A stretch of DNA of 64,000 nt from Rubellimicrobium rubrum (GCF_006152115.1 NZ_VDFU01000005.1:124001-188000); one strand, 5' to 3'; shown: positions 25,708 through 35,954, counted from the first letter of the stretch. Numbers and translations: made by a program. Notes: generated from the sequence alone by a model not told the origin.

Positions 25708-26982
25708 TCAGAGGGTCTGGAACCGGTCGCGCTGACGGGCTGTCCAACGAACCCGCATCCGGGTGCCGCTCTCCTCGTCCTGCTCTTCGATCACCAACCG
25801 GTTCTCATGGAGCCAGGCTCTTTGGCGACCAGCGGCGAAGGAGACAAGAAGCTCTTCCTCCTCCCGCGGCTCGTCGAGCCATCGTGTGATCTCATCAAGC
25901 AGGGAGTCGAGACCTTCGCCGGTCAGAGCTGAGACCGAGATCACCTTGGCCTCGCGGCCGCTTTGCACGTCCACCGAGATGCGGGCTTCCGGTGCGAGAA
26001 GGTCGATCTTGTTCCAGACCTCGATCAGGGGCGTGCTCTCTCCAACGCCGAGGCTTTCGAGGATACCTTCGACATCCTTGGCCTGGGCGTCGGTCTGGGG
26101 GTGGCTGATATCGCGGACATGCAGGATCAAGTCGGCGTCCAGCACCTCCTCCAGCGTGGCGCGGAAGGCGGCCACAAGCTCTGTCGGCAAGTCGCTGATG
26201 AAGCCCACGGTGTCCGACAGAATGACCTGCAGGCCTGCCGGTAACGCCACCCTCCGCATCGTTGGGTCTAGAGTGGCGAAAAGCATGTCCTTGGCCAGCA
26301 CCTCGGCACCGGTCAGGCGATTGAAGATCGTGCTCTTTCCGGCGTTGGTGTAGCCGACCAGAGCCACGACAGGAAATGGCACCTTGGCACGAGCGGCACG
26401 ATGCAACGTCCGGGTCCGCGCCACACGGTCGAGTTGACGCCGCAGTTTGACAAGCTGGTCATCGATGGCGCGACGGTCTGCCTCGATCTGCGTCTCACCT
26501 GGGCCGCCCACGAACCCGAAGCCGCCGCGCTGCCGTTCCAGGTGGGTCCAAGCCCGCACCAGTCGTGTCCGCTGATAGCTTAGCGCGGCCATCTCAACCT
26601 GCAGGACCCCCTCACGGGTGCGAGCGCGGTCCGAGAAAATTTCGAGGATGAGGCCGGTCCGGTCCAGGAGCTTGACGCCCCACTCCTTCTCCAGATTGCG
26701 CTGCTGAACGGGCGAGACCGGCCCGTCGACGAGCACGAGTTCGATCTCATGCTCCTTGAACCGAGCCTTCAGTTCCTCGATCTTTCCGGATCCAAACAGC
26801 ATCCCGGGATGCACCCGGCTTAGGCGCACGACCTCGGAGCCTTCTACTTGCAGACCCGGAAGAGCGGCGGCCAAAGCCACGGCCTCGTCGAGCGCCGGCT
26901 CAGCCGGCCTAGCCTCCCGGTCGCCCTTGATGTCGGGATGGAGGACCCAAGCCAGGGTGCGCTGCTCGCCCCGCTCCAGCAA
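25708..26982 (-). CDS. hflX: Ribosome-associated GTPase HflX
   Basis: A 424-residue GTPase that binds the 50S subunit and splits stalled 70S ribosomes. The N-terminal HflX domain contains [15 protein letters not shown] and [20 protein letters not shown], then the glycine-rich [15 protein letters not shown]. The G domain has G1 [10 protein letters not shown]3 DTVGFI and G4 NKID. The start is a TTG at 26982, only 3 bases after the hfq stop, suggesting coupling. The hfq-hflX order is conserved across proteobacteria. Confidence 0.95.
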   Translation of the reverse strand: MLERGEQRTLAWVLHPDIKGDREARPAEPALDEAVALAAALPGLQVEGSEVVRLSRVHPGMLFGSGKIEELKARFKEHEIELVLVDGPVSPVQQRNLEKEWGVKLLDRTGLILEIFSDRARTREGVLQVEMAALSYQRTRLVRAWTHLERQRGGFGFVGGPGETQIEADRRAIDDQLVKLRRQLDRVARTRTLHRAARAKVPFPVVALVGYTNAGKSTIFNRLTGAEVLAKDMLFATLDPTMRRVALPAGLQVILSDTVGFISDLPTELVAAFRATLEEVLDADLILHVRDISHPQTDAQAKDVEGILESLGVGESTPLIEVWNKIDLLAPEARISVDVQSGREAKVISVSALTGEGLDSLLDEITRWLDEPREEEELLVSFAAGRQRAWLHENRLVIEEQDEESGTRMRVRWTARQRDRFQTL

Positions 26983-26985
26983 GGC

Positions 26986-27219
26986 CTACTCGTCCCCGTC
27001 GTAGAGGTTGATGGGCTGTGCCGGCATGATAGTCGAGATAGCGCTCTTGTAGACGAGTTGCGACTGCCCATCGCGACGCAGGAGGACGCAGAACGAATCG
27101 AACCAGGTGATCACGCCCTGCAGCTTGACGCCGTTGATCAGAAAGATGGTGACGGGAACCTTGGTCTTCCGAACGTGGTTTAGGAACGCGTCCTGAAGAT
27201 TTTGCTTGCTGTCGGCCAT
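26986..27219 (-). CDS. hfq: RNA chaperone Hfq
   Basis: A 77-residue Sm-like protein that forms a hexamer and pairs small RNAs with mRNAs. It has [13 protein letters not shown] (proximal-face helix), the Sm1 region [21 protein letters not shown] and an Sm2 region. The Sm2 motif reads YKSAIST where nearly all Hfq proteins have YKHAIST; the codon is AGC. The tail after the Sm fold is very short and ends Asp-Gly-Asp-Glu. ATG 27219 follows GGAG; an open frame extending upstream is not used. Confidence 0.96.
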   Translation of the reverse strand: MADSKQNLQDAFLNHVRKTKVPVTIFLINGVKLQGVITWFDSFCVLLRRDGQSQLVYKSAISTIMPAQPINLYDGDE

Positions 27220-27314
27220 TCCGGCTCCCGTCTTCTTGCGGCCCTGCACTGGAGGGCCGTCCCCGTCCGACTCACTATGTCGTGCGGGAGACGGAGTTTC
27301 CATCCCCGCAGGAT

Positions 27315-27344
27315 GCAAAGGAGCCACAACTGTGGCCACTTTGC
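27315..27344. repeat. Interrupted inverted repeat upstream of hfq
   Basis: GCAAAG (27315-27320) and GCCACA (27323-27328) pair with TGTGGC (27331-27336) and CTTTGC (27339-27344), two 6-bp arms separated by 2-base internal mismatches. It lies in the 200-base gap between the ntrX stop and the hfq start. It could be the ntrX terminator, a dyad operator or a leader hairpin for hfq. Confidence 0.55.
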
Positions 27345-27419
27345 TCTGAGCCATTGCGGGCCGGGACGCAAGTCCCAGCACGCGACGCGGCGATTGCCCC
27401 TGACCGTCGTCCCCCGACA

Positions 27420-28817
27420 TCATCCCTCCTCTGCGTAGACGAGCCGCGGCGTCGTCTTCAGCCCGGTCACCACGCCAAGCGACTTGAGTTTACGATGAAG
27501 CGCCGAACGTTCCATCCCCACGAAGGCCGCCGTGCGAGAAATGTTCCCGCCGAACCGGTTAATCTGGGTAAGAAGGTACTCTTTCTCAAACAGCTCTCGC
27601 GCCTCTCGAAGGGGAAGGGTCGCCAGGCCACCGGATAGCACCACCCGCCCTTCGTCGGTCGGCCCCTCCTCCATAGAAGGAAGCTCCTTCGCGCTGATGT
27701 CTCCACCGGCCTCCCCTAGGATCAGGACCCGCTCGATCACGTTGCGGAGCTGGCGGACGTTGCCGGGCCAGAGCATGGTTTGAAGGAGCGCGCGCGCGTC
27801 CTCTCCCAGCTTGCGGAGCGGCAGGCCCTGAGTCCGGTTCAGCACCTGGATGAAGTGCTCGGCCAGCAACGGGATGTCCTCCCTGCGCTCCTCGATGCAA
27901 GGCACATGGATCGGGACCACGTTCAGACGGTGGAACAACTCCTGTCGGAACGTCCCCGCGGCGATGGCAGCAGCAAGATCGCGATTGCTCGATGAGATGA
28001 CCCGAAGATCCACCTGGACCTTGTCCGTTCCGCCCACGCGAGCAAATTGCTGATCGACGAGTACCCGCAAGATCTTGGACTGGGTGCCAAGCGGCATGTC
28101 CGCCACTTCGTCGAAGTAGATAATGCCGCCATGGGCTTGCTCCAGGAGTCCCTTTTCGACTCCCTTGCCTGGAAGTTCGCGCCCGAACAGCACCTCCTCG
28201 AACCGCTCCGGTGCGATTGAGGCCGATGAAACGACGACGAAGGGGCCGTCCGCCCGATTGGAGTTCACGTGGATGTATCGTGCGGCAGTTTCCTTGCCGG
28301 CACCCGGCTCGCCCGACAGCATCACGCGGCCGTTCGACTTGGTGACCTTGTCCAGTTGTGACCGCAACTGACGAAATGCCGCCGAGTCGCCCAGCATCTC
28401 GGACTTCAGCGCGTCGCCCCTCTTGAGCTGCACGTTCTCGCGCCGTAACCGCGATGTCTCCATCGCCCGGCGGATCACGACCAAAAGCTGCTCGATGTTG
28501 AACGGCTTCTCGATGAAATCGTAGGCGCCTTGCTTGATGGCCGCGACCGCGATCTCGATGTTGCCGTGGCCTGAGATAATGACAATGGGCACCTCAGGGT
28601 GCTCGCGCCGCACTTGCTTAAGAATGTCGATCCCGTCCATCCGGCTGTCCTTCAGCCAGATATCGAGGACCATCAGCGCCGGCACCTCCCTGGCGATCTC
28701 GGCCATGCATTGATCCGAAGTTCCCGCGAGGCGGGTCGTGTAGCCTTCGTCCTTGAGAATGTCCGAGATCAGTTCTCGGATATCGCGCTCGTCGTCGGTG
28801 ATTAGGATGTCGCCCAT
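27420..28817 (-). CDS. ntrX: Response regulator NtrX
   Basis: A 465-residue response regulator paired with NtrY. A receiver domain (about 1-120, phospho-acceptor Asp53 in [11 protein letters not shown]) is followed by an AAA+ domain with Walker A GEPGAGKE and Walker [11 protein letters not shown], and a C-terminal Fis-type helix-turn-helix ([20 protein letters not shown]). The GAFTGA loop that contacts sigma-54 is absent; the region reads [20 protein letters not shown]. This is usual for alphaproteobacterial NtrX. The ATG at 28817 is 5 bases after the ntrY stop. Confidence 0.94.
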   Translation of the reverse strand: MGDILITDDERDIRELISDILKDEGYTTRLAGTSDQCMAEIAREVPALMVLDIWLKDSRMDGIDILKQVRREHPEVPIVIISGHGNIEIAVAAIKQGAYDFIEKPFNIEQLLVVIRRAMETSRLRRENVQLKRGDALKSEMLGDSAAFRQLRSQLDKVTKSNGRVMLSGEPGAGKETAARYIHVNSNRADGPFVVVSSASIAPERFEEVLFGRELPGKGVEKGLLEQAHGGIIYFDEVADMPLGTQSKILRVLVDQQFARVGGTDKVQVDLRVISSSNRDLAAAIAAGTFRQELFHRLNVVPIHVPCIEERREDIPLLAEHFIQVLNRTQGLPLRKLGEDARALLQTMLWPGNVRQLRNVIERVLILGEAGGDISAKELPSMEEGPTDEGRVVLSGGLATLPLREARELFEKEYLLTQINRFGGNISRTAAFVGMERSALHRKLKSLGVVTGLKTTPRLVYAEEG

Positions 28818-28822
28818 CTCTT

Positions 28823-31096
28823 TTATACCGCCCTTCTTGCCTGTGATGTTTTTGGTTCTGCTGCTTCGATCTGATCGTCTCGCGCCTTGATCGGCAGGCG
28901 GATGACGGCGCGAGCCCCCCGCCCTTCGGCATCCTCGAGCGCCAGCGTGCCGCCGTGCTCCTCGATGATCTTCTTCACGATGGGGAGGCCCAGGCCAGTC
29001 CCCTTCTCCCGGGTCGTGACGTATGGCTCGAACAGACGGGCACGGTCCTCGGGAAGCCCGATGCCGTTGTCCTCGATGAGGATGCGCGCCTGGTTCCCAT
29101 CGACGAGGAGCATGACCCGGATCGTCGGCACATAGTCGTCCCCGGGACCGGTCTCCTGAAAGGATTCGATCGCCTCGCCCGCGTTCTTGATCAGGTTGGT
29201 CATTGCCTGGGAGATCATGGTGGCATCGACCTCGGCTGCCACCTGCGCGGCCGGCAGGACGCTTTCGAATCTGACGCCGGGCTGTCCGGCCTCTTGCAAG
29301 GTGACGGCGTCGCGGACAAGCACGGTGAGGTCCGAGTCGCGCCGGTCCGGCTCGGGCATGCGGGCGAACTTGGAGAACTCGTCCACGATGCGCCGGAGGT
29401 CCTCGGTTTGTCTGACGATGACATCGGTCATCTGGTCGAGGTCTGCGGCCTCGTCGCCTAGCTTGCGCCCGAACTTGCGCTTGATGCGCTCGGCGGACAG
29501 CCGGATCGGGGTGAGAGGGTTCTTGATCTCGTGGGCGATCCGCCGGGCCACGTCCCCCCACGCCGCCATGCGCTGCGCCGACACGAGATCCGTCACGTCG
29601 TCGAAGGCAAGAACGTACCCTTCGAGCGATCCATCGTCGGCGCGGCGCGGCGAAAGGCGAACCAGAAGCATCTCCTGCTTCCCGGCTCGGACCAATGCTA
29701 CCTGCTCCTGCACCGTCTCGCGGCCTTCTTGCCGGAGGGTTGCAAGCAGTGGAGCGAACTCGGGGACGGCGATCGCAAGCGCAGTCTCGGCCTGCACCTC
29801 ATCGACGGCAAGCAGCCTCTGCGCGGACCGGTTGGCGAAGGTCACCCGCCCCTCCGCATCCAAGCCCACGACGCCGGACGTCACGGACGACAGAACGGAG
29901 TCGAAGAGACGCCGCCGTTTTTCGATCTGCTCTGTGGTGTCGAGCAGCTTTTCCCGCTGGGCCTTGAGCCTGCCTGTCATCTGGTTGAAGTGACGGCTAA
30001 GGGCAGCGATCTCGTCGTCTCCCTCTTCCTCGATCACGCGTACGTTGAGGTCACCGGCGCCGACCCGTTCGGACGCGCCGAGCAGCCGTCCCAGGGGCTT
30101 CGACAGCCCTTCGGCGAACCACAGGCCGAGCCAAACTGCCGCCAAGATCAGGATCAGGGCAAAGCCCAGGTAAAGAAGGCCAAACTCGAACAACAGGCGG
30201 CCCTTGTTGTCGTCGAGTTGCCGATACAGGTCCACGGTTTCTTGCGTCTCATCGAGCAGTGACAGGATCTCGCCGTCCACGGACCGGGTGACGAAGAGGT
30301 AACGATCGGCAAAGGACGGCATCGGAATCAGAGCCCTGAACTCGTCATTGGCCCAGTCCTCGAGAATGCGGATCCCTTCGGCCTGCGCCAGACGAAAGTC
30401 TTCGTCCGTCGGCTCCTCGTATCCGAACTCGTAGCTGCGCGCGCCGCGAGCCCGGATACCGCCGCTGCCGTTGATGACGAAGACCTCGGTCAGCCCTCTT
30501 TCGATCTGGTCTTGGCGACTGCCGAGAAGCTGGCGGATGTCCCCGTCCGATAGGGCCACGTTGCCCAGCTTCTCGGAGTCGATCAGCTCCGCAAGGCTGC
30601 GGCCATCCCGCTCGAGTTCCTCGCGATGCTCGCGCTCATAGGCTTGTGCGGCTTCGAGGGACGACGAGACGACCTCCCTGACCCTTTCCGAAAACCAGCC
30701 TTCGAGCCCTACATTGATGGTCAGTGCTGAGAAGACCGCCACGGTGACGGTGGGCAGAAGCGCCAGGAGCGCGAAGACGCCTACGAGCCGAAGATGGAGC
30801 CGACTGCCTGCCGACTTGGCCCGACGGGCAGCGACCATGCGTGCGACCTCGCGGAAGACCAGGGTCGCCACGACCAGGACATAAACCAGGTCTGTCAAGA
30901 GCACGAGCCGCAGTGCGGCCGAAGAAGCACCCTGATCGAGCGGACCGAGGACGACATAGGTCAGCCCAGCCAGAGCCGGCCCCAGGATCACGAGGCTCAG
31001 AGTCGCGGCATTCCGGACACGCCGCAAGCGCATCCATCGTCCGAACCGAGTCAGTCCTTTGCCTGCCAGCCCGCGCTGCACGCCTGATCGCCTCAT
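28823..31096 (-). CDS. ntrY: Sensor histidine kinase NtrY
   Basis: A 757-residue membrane kinase of nitrogen and redox-related control. Hydrophobic segments lie at about 30-120 and around residue 310, enclosing a periplasmic domain. A HAMP linker (SKPLGRLLGASERVGAGDL), a PAS domain, HisKA with the phospho-acceptor in ARRIAHEIKNPLTPIRLSAE, and HATPase (DNGIGLPEDRARLFEPY, GTGLGLPIVKKI) follow. A stem-loop sits just before its start codon. ntrY starts 77 bases after ntrC and is followed immediately by ntrX. Confidence 0.94.
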   Translation of the reverse strand: MRRSGVQRGLAGKGLTRFGRWMRLRRVRNAATLSLVILGPALAGLTYVVLGPLDQGASSAALRLVLLTDLVYVLVVATLVFREVARMVAARRAKSAGSRLHLRLVGVFALLALLPTVTVAVFSALTINVGLEGWFSERVREVVSSSLEAAQAYEREHREELERDGRSLAELIDSEKLGNVALSDGDIRQLLGSRQDQIERGLTEVFVINGSGGIRARGARSYEFGYEEPTDEDFRLAQAEGIRILEDWANDEFRALIPMPSFADRYLFVTRSVDGEILSLLDETQETVDLYRQLDDNKGRLLFEFGLLYLGFALILILAAVWLGLWFAEGLSKPLGRLLGASERVGAGDLNVRVIEEEGDDEIAALSRHFNQMTGRLKAQREKLLDTTEQIEKRRRLFDSVLSSVTSGVVGLDAEGRVTFANRSAQRLLAVDEVQAETALAIAVPEFAPLLATLRQEGRETVQEQVALVRAGKQEMLLVRLSPRRADDGSLEGYVLAFDDVTDLVSAQRMAAWGDVARRIAHEIKNPLTPIRLSAERIKRKFGRKLGDEAADLDQMTDVIVRQTEDLRRIVDEFSKFARMPEPDRRDSDLTVLVRDAVTLQEAGQPGVRFESVLPAAQVAAEVDATMISQAMTNLIKNAGEAIESFQETGPGDDYVPTIRVMLLVDGNQARILIEDNGIGLPEDRARLFEPYVTTREKGTGLGLPIVKKIIEEHGGTLALEDAEGRGARAVIRLPIKARDDQIEAAEPKTSQARRAV

Positions 31097-31100
31097 GAAG

Positions 31101-31117
31101 GGAACCCTGAAGGTTCC
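31101..31117 (-). promoter_or_regulatory. Hairpin over the ntrY ribosome binding site
   Basis: GGAACC/GGTTCC (31101-31106 with 31112-31117), 5-base loop, ends 4 bases before the ntrY start codon. Read on the minus strand, the AGGAA that could serve as ribosome binding site lies in one arm. This could lower or control ntrY translation relative to ntrC. Confidence 0.45.
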
Positions 31118-31173
31118 TGCCCGCCCTCGCCGTGATCATCCCTTTGTCCAGGAGCCACGGTTCTGTGGCGGTT

Positions 31174-32544
31174 TTACATCAACTTCCTGCGACGTGTCAC
31201 GCGAATATCGAGGTCGGTGATCTTCTTTCGGAGCGTGTTCCGGTTAATTCCAAGAAGATCCGCGCAACGCGCCTGGTTTCCGGCGGTCGCGTCCAAGGCG
31301 ATCTCGATCAGTGGCACTTCAACTTCACGTAGTATCCTATCGTAAAGGCCAGCGGGCGGCAGGACCCCGCCATGAAGATCGAAGTAGCGCCGCAGGTGCT
31401 TTGCCACAGCGCCCATGAGCCGTTCTCCGCCGTCGCCCTCGAGCAGTGGCTCCATCGCGGGCTGATTTCCCAAGACCGCCTCGACCTCCGCCTTCGCCAC
31501 TTCTTCTTCGGTCGAGGTGACAACAAGCCTGCGAATCGCATTCTCGAGTTGGCGGACGTTTCCCGGCCAGGAATAGCTGCGGATCAGATCCAGCGCCCCA
31601 GGCGACAGGCGACGGGATACGGCCCCGTCCTTCTCGGCCCGTGCCAGGAAGTGCTCGGCCAGCAGCGGGATATCATCGACCCGTTCCCGCAGGGACGGAA
31701 CCGCGATGGAAACGCCGCCCAGGCGATAGAACAGGTCCTCTCGGAACCGACCGGCTTCCATGCGGGTCGAAAGGTCCGCCCGCGAGGTCGCCATGACCCT
31801 GGGCGCGCTGTCCCCAAGGGTGTCCAGCATGCGCACGAGACGAGCCTGCGCCTCTTCTGGCAGATCGCCCACTTCGTCCAGGAGAATCGAGCCTCCGCGT
31901 GCACGGGCCACAACCTGGGACGGTCCGTCCATGCCTTGCAAGTCAGCGGTCGTTACCATGACGAATGGCTGCCCACGCCTATCAGAGAAGTCGTGGATCG
32001 CCCTCGCAATCAGGGATTTTCCTGTGCCGGATTCTCCCATGATCAGAATGGGAAGCGTGGTGTTCATAACCTTAGCAACGAGGCGGTAAAGCGCCTGCAT
32101 GCCGGGCGTTCGCCCCACCAAGGGGAGATCGCCCCCACGTCCCTCCGTTTCCGCCGCAATCTTTGGAGCGGCGGCGCGTCGCTTGACCTCCAGCGCTCGT
32201 GCCGCTCGCTTCATGAGGTCAGGCAGATCAAAAGGCTTCGGAAGATAATCGTAGGCTTCGGCCTCGGCGGCCTGAATGGCCGTCATGATGGTGTTCTGGG
32301 CCGAGATCACGATGACTGGCAAGCCCGGTCTGGCTGCGCCGATCTTTGGCAACTGCTCGATGCCATTGCCGTCGGGCATGATCACATCCGATATGACGAG
32401 ATCGCCTTTCCCTTCCTCGACCCAGCGCATGAGCGTGACCAGCGAAGAGGTGGCATGGACCTTGCACCCCGCTCGGGTCAGCGCCTGCGTCAGAACGGTG
32501 CGGATCGTGCGGTCGTCGTCGGCGACAAGAACGGTTCCATCCAT
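31174..32544 (-). CDS. ntrC: Nitrogen regulation response regulator NtrC
   Basis: A 456-residue response regulator phosphorylated by NtrB under nitrogen limitation. Receiver domain with [17 protein letters not shown]+ domain with Walker A GESGTGKS and Walker [11 protein letters not shown], and a Fis-type C-terminal helix-turn-helix ([20 protein letters not shown]). The GAFTGA loop is missing: between FVMVTTAD and [10 protein letters not shown] only [11 protein letters not shown]-type sequence remains. In R. capsulatus such an NtrC works with sigma-70 polymerase. The ntrB stop directly abuts its start. Confidence 0.95.
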   Translation of the reverse strand: MDGTVLVADDDRTIRTVLTQALTRAGCKVHATSSLVTLMRWVEEGKGDLVISDVIMPDGNGIEQLPKIGAARPGLPVIVISAQNTIMTAIQAAEAEAYDYLPKPFDLPDLMKRAARALEVKRRAAAPKIAAETEGRGGDLPLVGRTPGMQALYRLVAKVMNTTLPILIMGESGTGKSLIARAIHDFSDRRGQPFVMVTTADLQGMDGPSQVVARARGGSILLDEVGDLPEEAQARLVRMLDTLGDSAPRVMATSRADLSTRMEAGRFREDLFYRLGGVSIAVPSLRERVDDIPLLAEHFLARAEKDGAVSRRLSPGALDLIRSYSWPGNVRQLENAIRRLVVTSTEEEVAKAEVEAVLGNQPAMEPLLEGDGGERLMGAVAKHLRRYFDLHGGVLPPAGLYDRILREVEVPLIEIALDATAGNQARCADLLGINRNTLRKKITDLDIRVTRRRKLM

Positions 32545-33630
32545 TCAGCGATCTCCTTCAAGGGATTCCGGGGCATCCTTTGGCGCCATGGGGAGCGAAA
32601 CGCGGAATACGGTGCGCCCCGGGACCGACTCCACGGATATCCAGCCACCCACATCTCCGAGCAACTTTGACACGAGGGCGAGGCCCAGGCCTGTGCCGTT
32701 CTCTCGACCGGAGACGAATGGCTCGAAAATGTCTCCGGCTATGTCGGCGGGCAGGCCAGGACCATCATCGCAGACTTCCACCTGAAGCGGCAGGCGGGCC
32801 TGGGTGCCGTCCCGTCTACGCAAGCGGAGGGACGGCTCATAAAACGTGTGCAGACGGATCGTCCCGCCGTCAGCACTGGCTTGGCAGGCGTTCTTGATCA
32901 GGTTCATAAAGACTTGAAGCAGTTGGTCCGCGTCGGCCAGGGTTCGTGGAAGCGATGGATCGTAATCGGCCACGAAGCGCATATGCGCCCCATAGCCCAC
33001 GGCCGCCGACTGCCGCGCCCGGTCCAGCACGTCATGCACGTTCACCGGCCTCAGTGCGGGAGGTCGAAGGTTCCCGAACTGCTCGACCTGTTCGAGCAGT
33101 TTCACGATACGGCGGCTTTCCTCGACGATCAGGTCGGTCAATTCGAGATCAGCACCATCAAGCCCCATCGACAGAAGCTGTGCCGCTCCAGTGATCCCGG
33201 CCAAGGGGTTCTTGATCTCGTGGGCGAGCATTTCGGCCATCCCGATGGCAGATTTCGCGGCCTTTTGGCTTCCGACGTTCTGCGTCATGCGGGAGGCCAT
33301 CTCGCGCGGGCTGATCAGCATCAGCATCTGCCCTTCGCTACGCAGAAGCGGAGCAAAATGAAGGTTGCACTGCAGCGGCGGCCTTTCGCCAGATCCGACG
33401 TCTACGTCATTGACGAAGAGCGATGACTTCTGAGCTCTTGCGCGGCGGAATGCATCCTCCAGTGGAGCATCGATCATGATCTTGTCGAAGACCGGCGCGC
33501 CCTCCAGCGCTTTTGCGGACAGATTTAGAAACAGCTCCGCTGCAGGGTTCGGATGCAGGATTGTGTCGTCCTGCGCCAGAAGGAGTGCGGGAATGGGAAG
33601 CGAGGCCCAGAGAGCGTCGTCCGCGATCAT
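32545..33630 (-). CDS. ntrB: Nitrogen regulation sensor kinase NtrB
   Basis: A soluble 361-residue histidine kinase/phosphatase that, with PII protein, sets NtrC phosphorylation. A PAS domain (about 5-120) precedes HisKA with the phospho-acceptor in MLAHEIKNPLAGITGAAQLL, then HATPase (NLIKNACQAS, DDGPGLP, ENGTGLGLALVSKLL). Its start overlaps the dusB stop by four bases and its stop abuts ntrC, so dusB-ntrB-ntrC is one operon. Confidence 0.95.
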   Translation of the reverse strand: MIADDALWASLPIPALLLAQDDTILHPNPAAELFLNLSAKALEGAPVFDKIMIDAPLEDAFRRARAQKSSLFVNDVDVGSGERPPLQCNLHFAPLLRSEGQMLMLISPREMASRMTQNVGSQKAAKSAIGMAEMLAHEIKNPLAGITGAAQLLSMGLDGADLELTDLIVEESRRIVKLLEQVEQFGNLRPPALRPVNVHDVLDRARQSAAVGYGAHMRFVADYDPSLPRTLADADQLLQVFMNLIKNACQASADGGTIRLHTFYEPSLRLRRRDGTQARLPLQVEVCDDGPGLPADIAGDIFEPFVSGRENGTGLGLALVSKLLGDVGGWISVESVPGRTVFRVSLPMAPKDAPESLEGDR

Positions 33631-34628
33631 GCTGCGCAGGCCCGTGTTGTCTGCTTAGACAGGGCCTCGGGCAGAAGGCGAAGGACGGCTCGGTGGTCCT
33701 GAGACGTCAGGACCAGACTGCGCAGGTCTGCCGCAGTGCCGCCGACGTCCATGTACCAGCCCAGATGCTTCCTGGCCACCTTGTGGCCTAGAGAGGGACC
33801 GTAGAAATCCAACATCGCCTCGTAATGCCCTGCGACCATATCGGAAAAGTGAGAACCGGTCGGCGTGGATGGCCCTTCGGCACCTGCGAGGGCTGCGCCG
33901 ACTTGGGCGAGCAGCCACGGGCGCCCCTGCGCGCCGCGGCCGATCATGACACCGTCGGCCCGGGAGCGGGCCAGAGCCGTCCGCGCCGTTGCGACGTCCA
34001 CGATGTCGCCATTCGCAACCACCGGTACCGTCACGGCCTCCTTGATGGCCCGGATAGCTGACCAATCGGCCTTCCCTTTGTAGAACTGGCACCGCGTGCG
34101 ACCGTGGATCGTGACCATCTGCACTCCGGCATCCTCTGCCCGCTTGGCAACGGAGCCGGCGTTCATCGACGTCTCGTCCCAGCCCAGTCGTGTCTTGAGC
34201 GTGACGGGCACGTCCACGGCTTGAACCACGGCTTCGATGAGACGAAGAGCGTGATCGGGTTCTTTGAGCAGGGCGGACCCAGACCAGCCGTTGGTCACCT
34301 TCTTTGCCGGACAGCCCATATTGATGTCGATGATGCGGGCCCCGTTCGCCTCGACCATTCGCGCAGCCTCGGCCATCCAGTACGGGTCGCGCCCGGCGAG
34401 CTGGACTGCCGTGTTGGCTTGCCCATAACCCAACTCGGCACGCTCCCTCACGCCGGGCTTGGCTTGCACCATCTCTTGCGAGGCCACCATCTCCGAGACG
34501 ACCCACCCGACGCCAAAGCTCGACACCAGTGTCCGAAACGGTAGGTCCGTAATTCCCGCAAGGGGCGCCAAAGCAACCGGAGAGAAGATCGGCACTCCCG
34601 CCAAGTCGATCTTCCGGGGATCTGTCAT
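33627..34628 (-). CDS. dusB: tRNA-dihydrouridine synthase DusB (NifR3)
   Basis: A flavoenzyme reducing specific uridines in the D-loop of tRNA. The 333-residue protein has a TIM-barrel start (FSPVALAPLAGITDLPFR), the catalytic Cys in INMGCPAKKVTNGWSGSALL, and FMN-binding HGRTRCQFYKGKADW and GDIVD. Historically called nifR3 because it leads the ntrBC operon in rhodobacters and rhizobia. The ATG at 34628 fits the family start; the longer frame runs into the divergent promoter region. Confidence 0.95.
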   Translation of the reverse strand: MTDPRKIDLAGVPIFSPVALAPLAGITDLPFRTLVSSFGVGWVVSEMVASQEMVQAKPGVRERAELGYGQANTAVQLAGRDPYWMAEAARMVEANGARIIDINMGCPAKKVTNGWSGSALLKEPDHALRLIEAVVQAVDVPVTLKTRLGWDETSMNAGSVAKRAEDAGVQMVTIHGRTRCQFYKGKADWSAIRAIKEAVTVPVVANGDIVDVATARTALARSRADGVMIGRGAQGRPWLLAQVGAALAGAEGPSTPTGSHFSDMVAGHYEAMLDFYGPSLGHKVARKHLGWYMDVGGTAADLRSLVLTSQDHRAVLRLLPEALSKQTTRACAA

Positions 34629-34741
34629 CGGTCCTGCCGCGCCTTTGAACGTTTGCCTGAATTTCAAGCTTGGACCCCTCGTAGCGGGAACGAAGATCGT
34701 CCACAACGGAGCGCTCCTCGTGAACTTGGACCATTCTGGCC

Positions 34742-34770
34742 TTGCACAGATTTTGGGCAGTCGTGCTAGG
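34742..34770 (+). promoter_or_regulatory. Possible ispDF promoter
   Basis: TTGCAC (34742-34747), 17 bases, CTAGGG (34765-34770), about 48 bases before the preferred ispDF start, in the divergent gap with dusB. The hexamers resemble the pair proposed upstream of rpsB. Confidence 0.4.
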
Positions 34771-34817
34771 GCCCAGAGGCTATTTGCGCCGCAACAATGA
34801 TGAGGTTAGTGACAGGC

Positions 34818-35954
34818 ATGGAAAGCAGCATGCGCATCGCAGGCATCATCGTGGCTGGGGGCCGGGGAACCCGCCTTGGGGGCAGTCCCAAGCAGTGGCG
34901 CGTGATTGCGGGGCGCAGTGTCGCCTCCCACGCGATGATGGCTCTTGATCGCGTGGGCGCGGATCCCCTGATCCTTGTTCATCATGCCGACGACATCGCG
35001 TTCGCCGAGAACGTCCACCCCCGCGCGCGCTTGGTCGTCGGTGGTGCCACGCGGGCTGAAAGTGTCAGGGCTGGGTTGGAGGCTTTGGCCGCCGATCCCC
35101 CTGACGCGGTCCTCATTCATGATGCGGCCCGGCCCTGCCTGACGCGCGAGGTCGCTGAACGGGTGGTTCAGGCGCTTGCCGGTCATGAGGGTGCCGCACC
35201 AGCATTGCCGGTCACGGATGCGCTTTGGCGGGGGGTGACAGAGGTCGAGGGGGCGCAGCCCCGAGAGGGCCTCTGGCGCGCACAGACGCCCCAGGGATTC
35301 CGTTTCGGGCCGATCCTCGCCGCGCATCGCTCCTCTCCCGGCGGAGCGGCGGATGATGTGGAGGTCGCCCGGATGGCCGGTCTGAGCGTCGCCATCGTCC
35401 GGGGGGACGAGGACAACCTCAAGGTCACGCATCGCGGCGATCTCGCGAGGGCGAGTCGTATTCTGGAGGGCCGAATGGATATCAGAACGGGCCACGGCTA
35501 TGACGTCCACGCATTCGGGCCGGGCGACCATGTGTCGATCTGCGGCGTGAAGATCCCGCATAGCCAAGGGGTTGTTGCGCATTCGGACGGGGACGTCGGC
35601 TTGCATGCCTTGACTGACGCCATCCTCGGCGCGCTTGCGGCGGGGGACATCGGCCACCATTTTCCGCCGTCCGACCCGCGCTGGCGGGGAGCCGACAGCG
35701 TCTTGTTCCTGGATCATGCAAAGAGGCTGGCAGACGAAGCGGGGCTTCGGGTATCCCATGTGGACGTGACCCTGGTCTGCGAAGCCCCGAGGATCGGGCC
35801 TCATGCCGGGGCAATGAAGGACGTCATCGGACGGACACTCGGGCTTGGTCCCGAGCGGGTGAGCATCAAGGCGACAACGTCCGAGCGACTCGGGTTCACC
35901 GGTCGAAGCGAAGGGATGGCGGCGCTTGCCACGGCCACGCTGGTGTCGGAATGA
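34818..35954 (+). CDS. ispDF: Bifunctional IspD/IspF of the MEP isoprenoid pathway
   Basis: Fusion of 2-C-methyl-D-erythritol 4-phosphate cytidylyltransferase and 2,4-cyclodiphosphate synthase, two non-consecutive steps of isoprenoid precursor synthesis. The IspD part (about 5-215) has [16 protein letters not shown] and DAARPCL. The IspF part (about 220 to the end) has the metal ligands in [27 protein letters not shown] and [12 protein letters not shown]. Starts at 34797, 34818 and 34830 are all in frame; 34818 is a compromise. The stop overlaps pgpA (ATGA). Such fusions are usual in alphaproteobacteria. Confidence 0.93.
   Translation: MESSMRIAGIIVAGGRGTRLGGSPKQWRVIAGRSVASHAMMALDRVGADPLILVHHADDIAFAENVHPRARLVVGGATRAESVRAGLEALAADPPDAVLIHDAARPCLTREVAERVVQALAGHEGAAPALPVTDALWRGVTEVEGAQPREGLWRAQTPQGFRFGPILAAHRSSPGGAADDVEVARMAGLSVAIVRGDEDNLKVTHRGDLARASRILEGRMDIRTGHGYDVHAFGPGDHVSICGVKIPHSQGVVAHSDGDVGLHALTDAILGALAAGDIGHHFPPSDPRWRGADSVLFLDHAKRLADEAGLRVSHVDVTLVCEAPRIGPHAGAMKDVIGRTLGLGPERVSIKATTSERLGFTGRSEGMAALATATLVSE

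Noticed and set aside
27420-29561. A 713-codon frame reading through NtrX and part of the NtrY region
   Set aside because: Only the last 465 codons (from 28817) look like NtrX; the upstream part is Arg/Gly-rich shadow of ntrY in another frame, so this is not a fusion protein.
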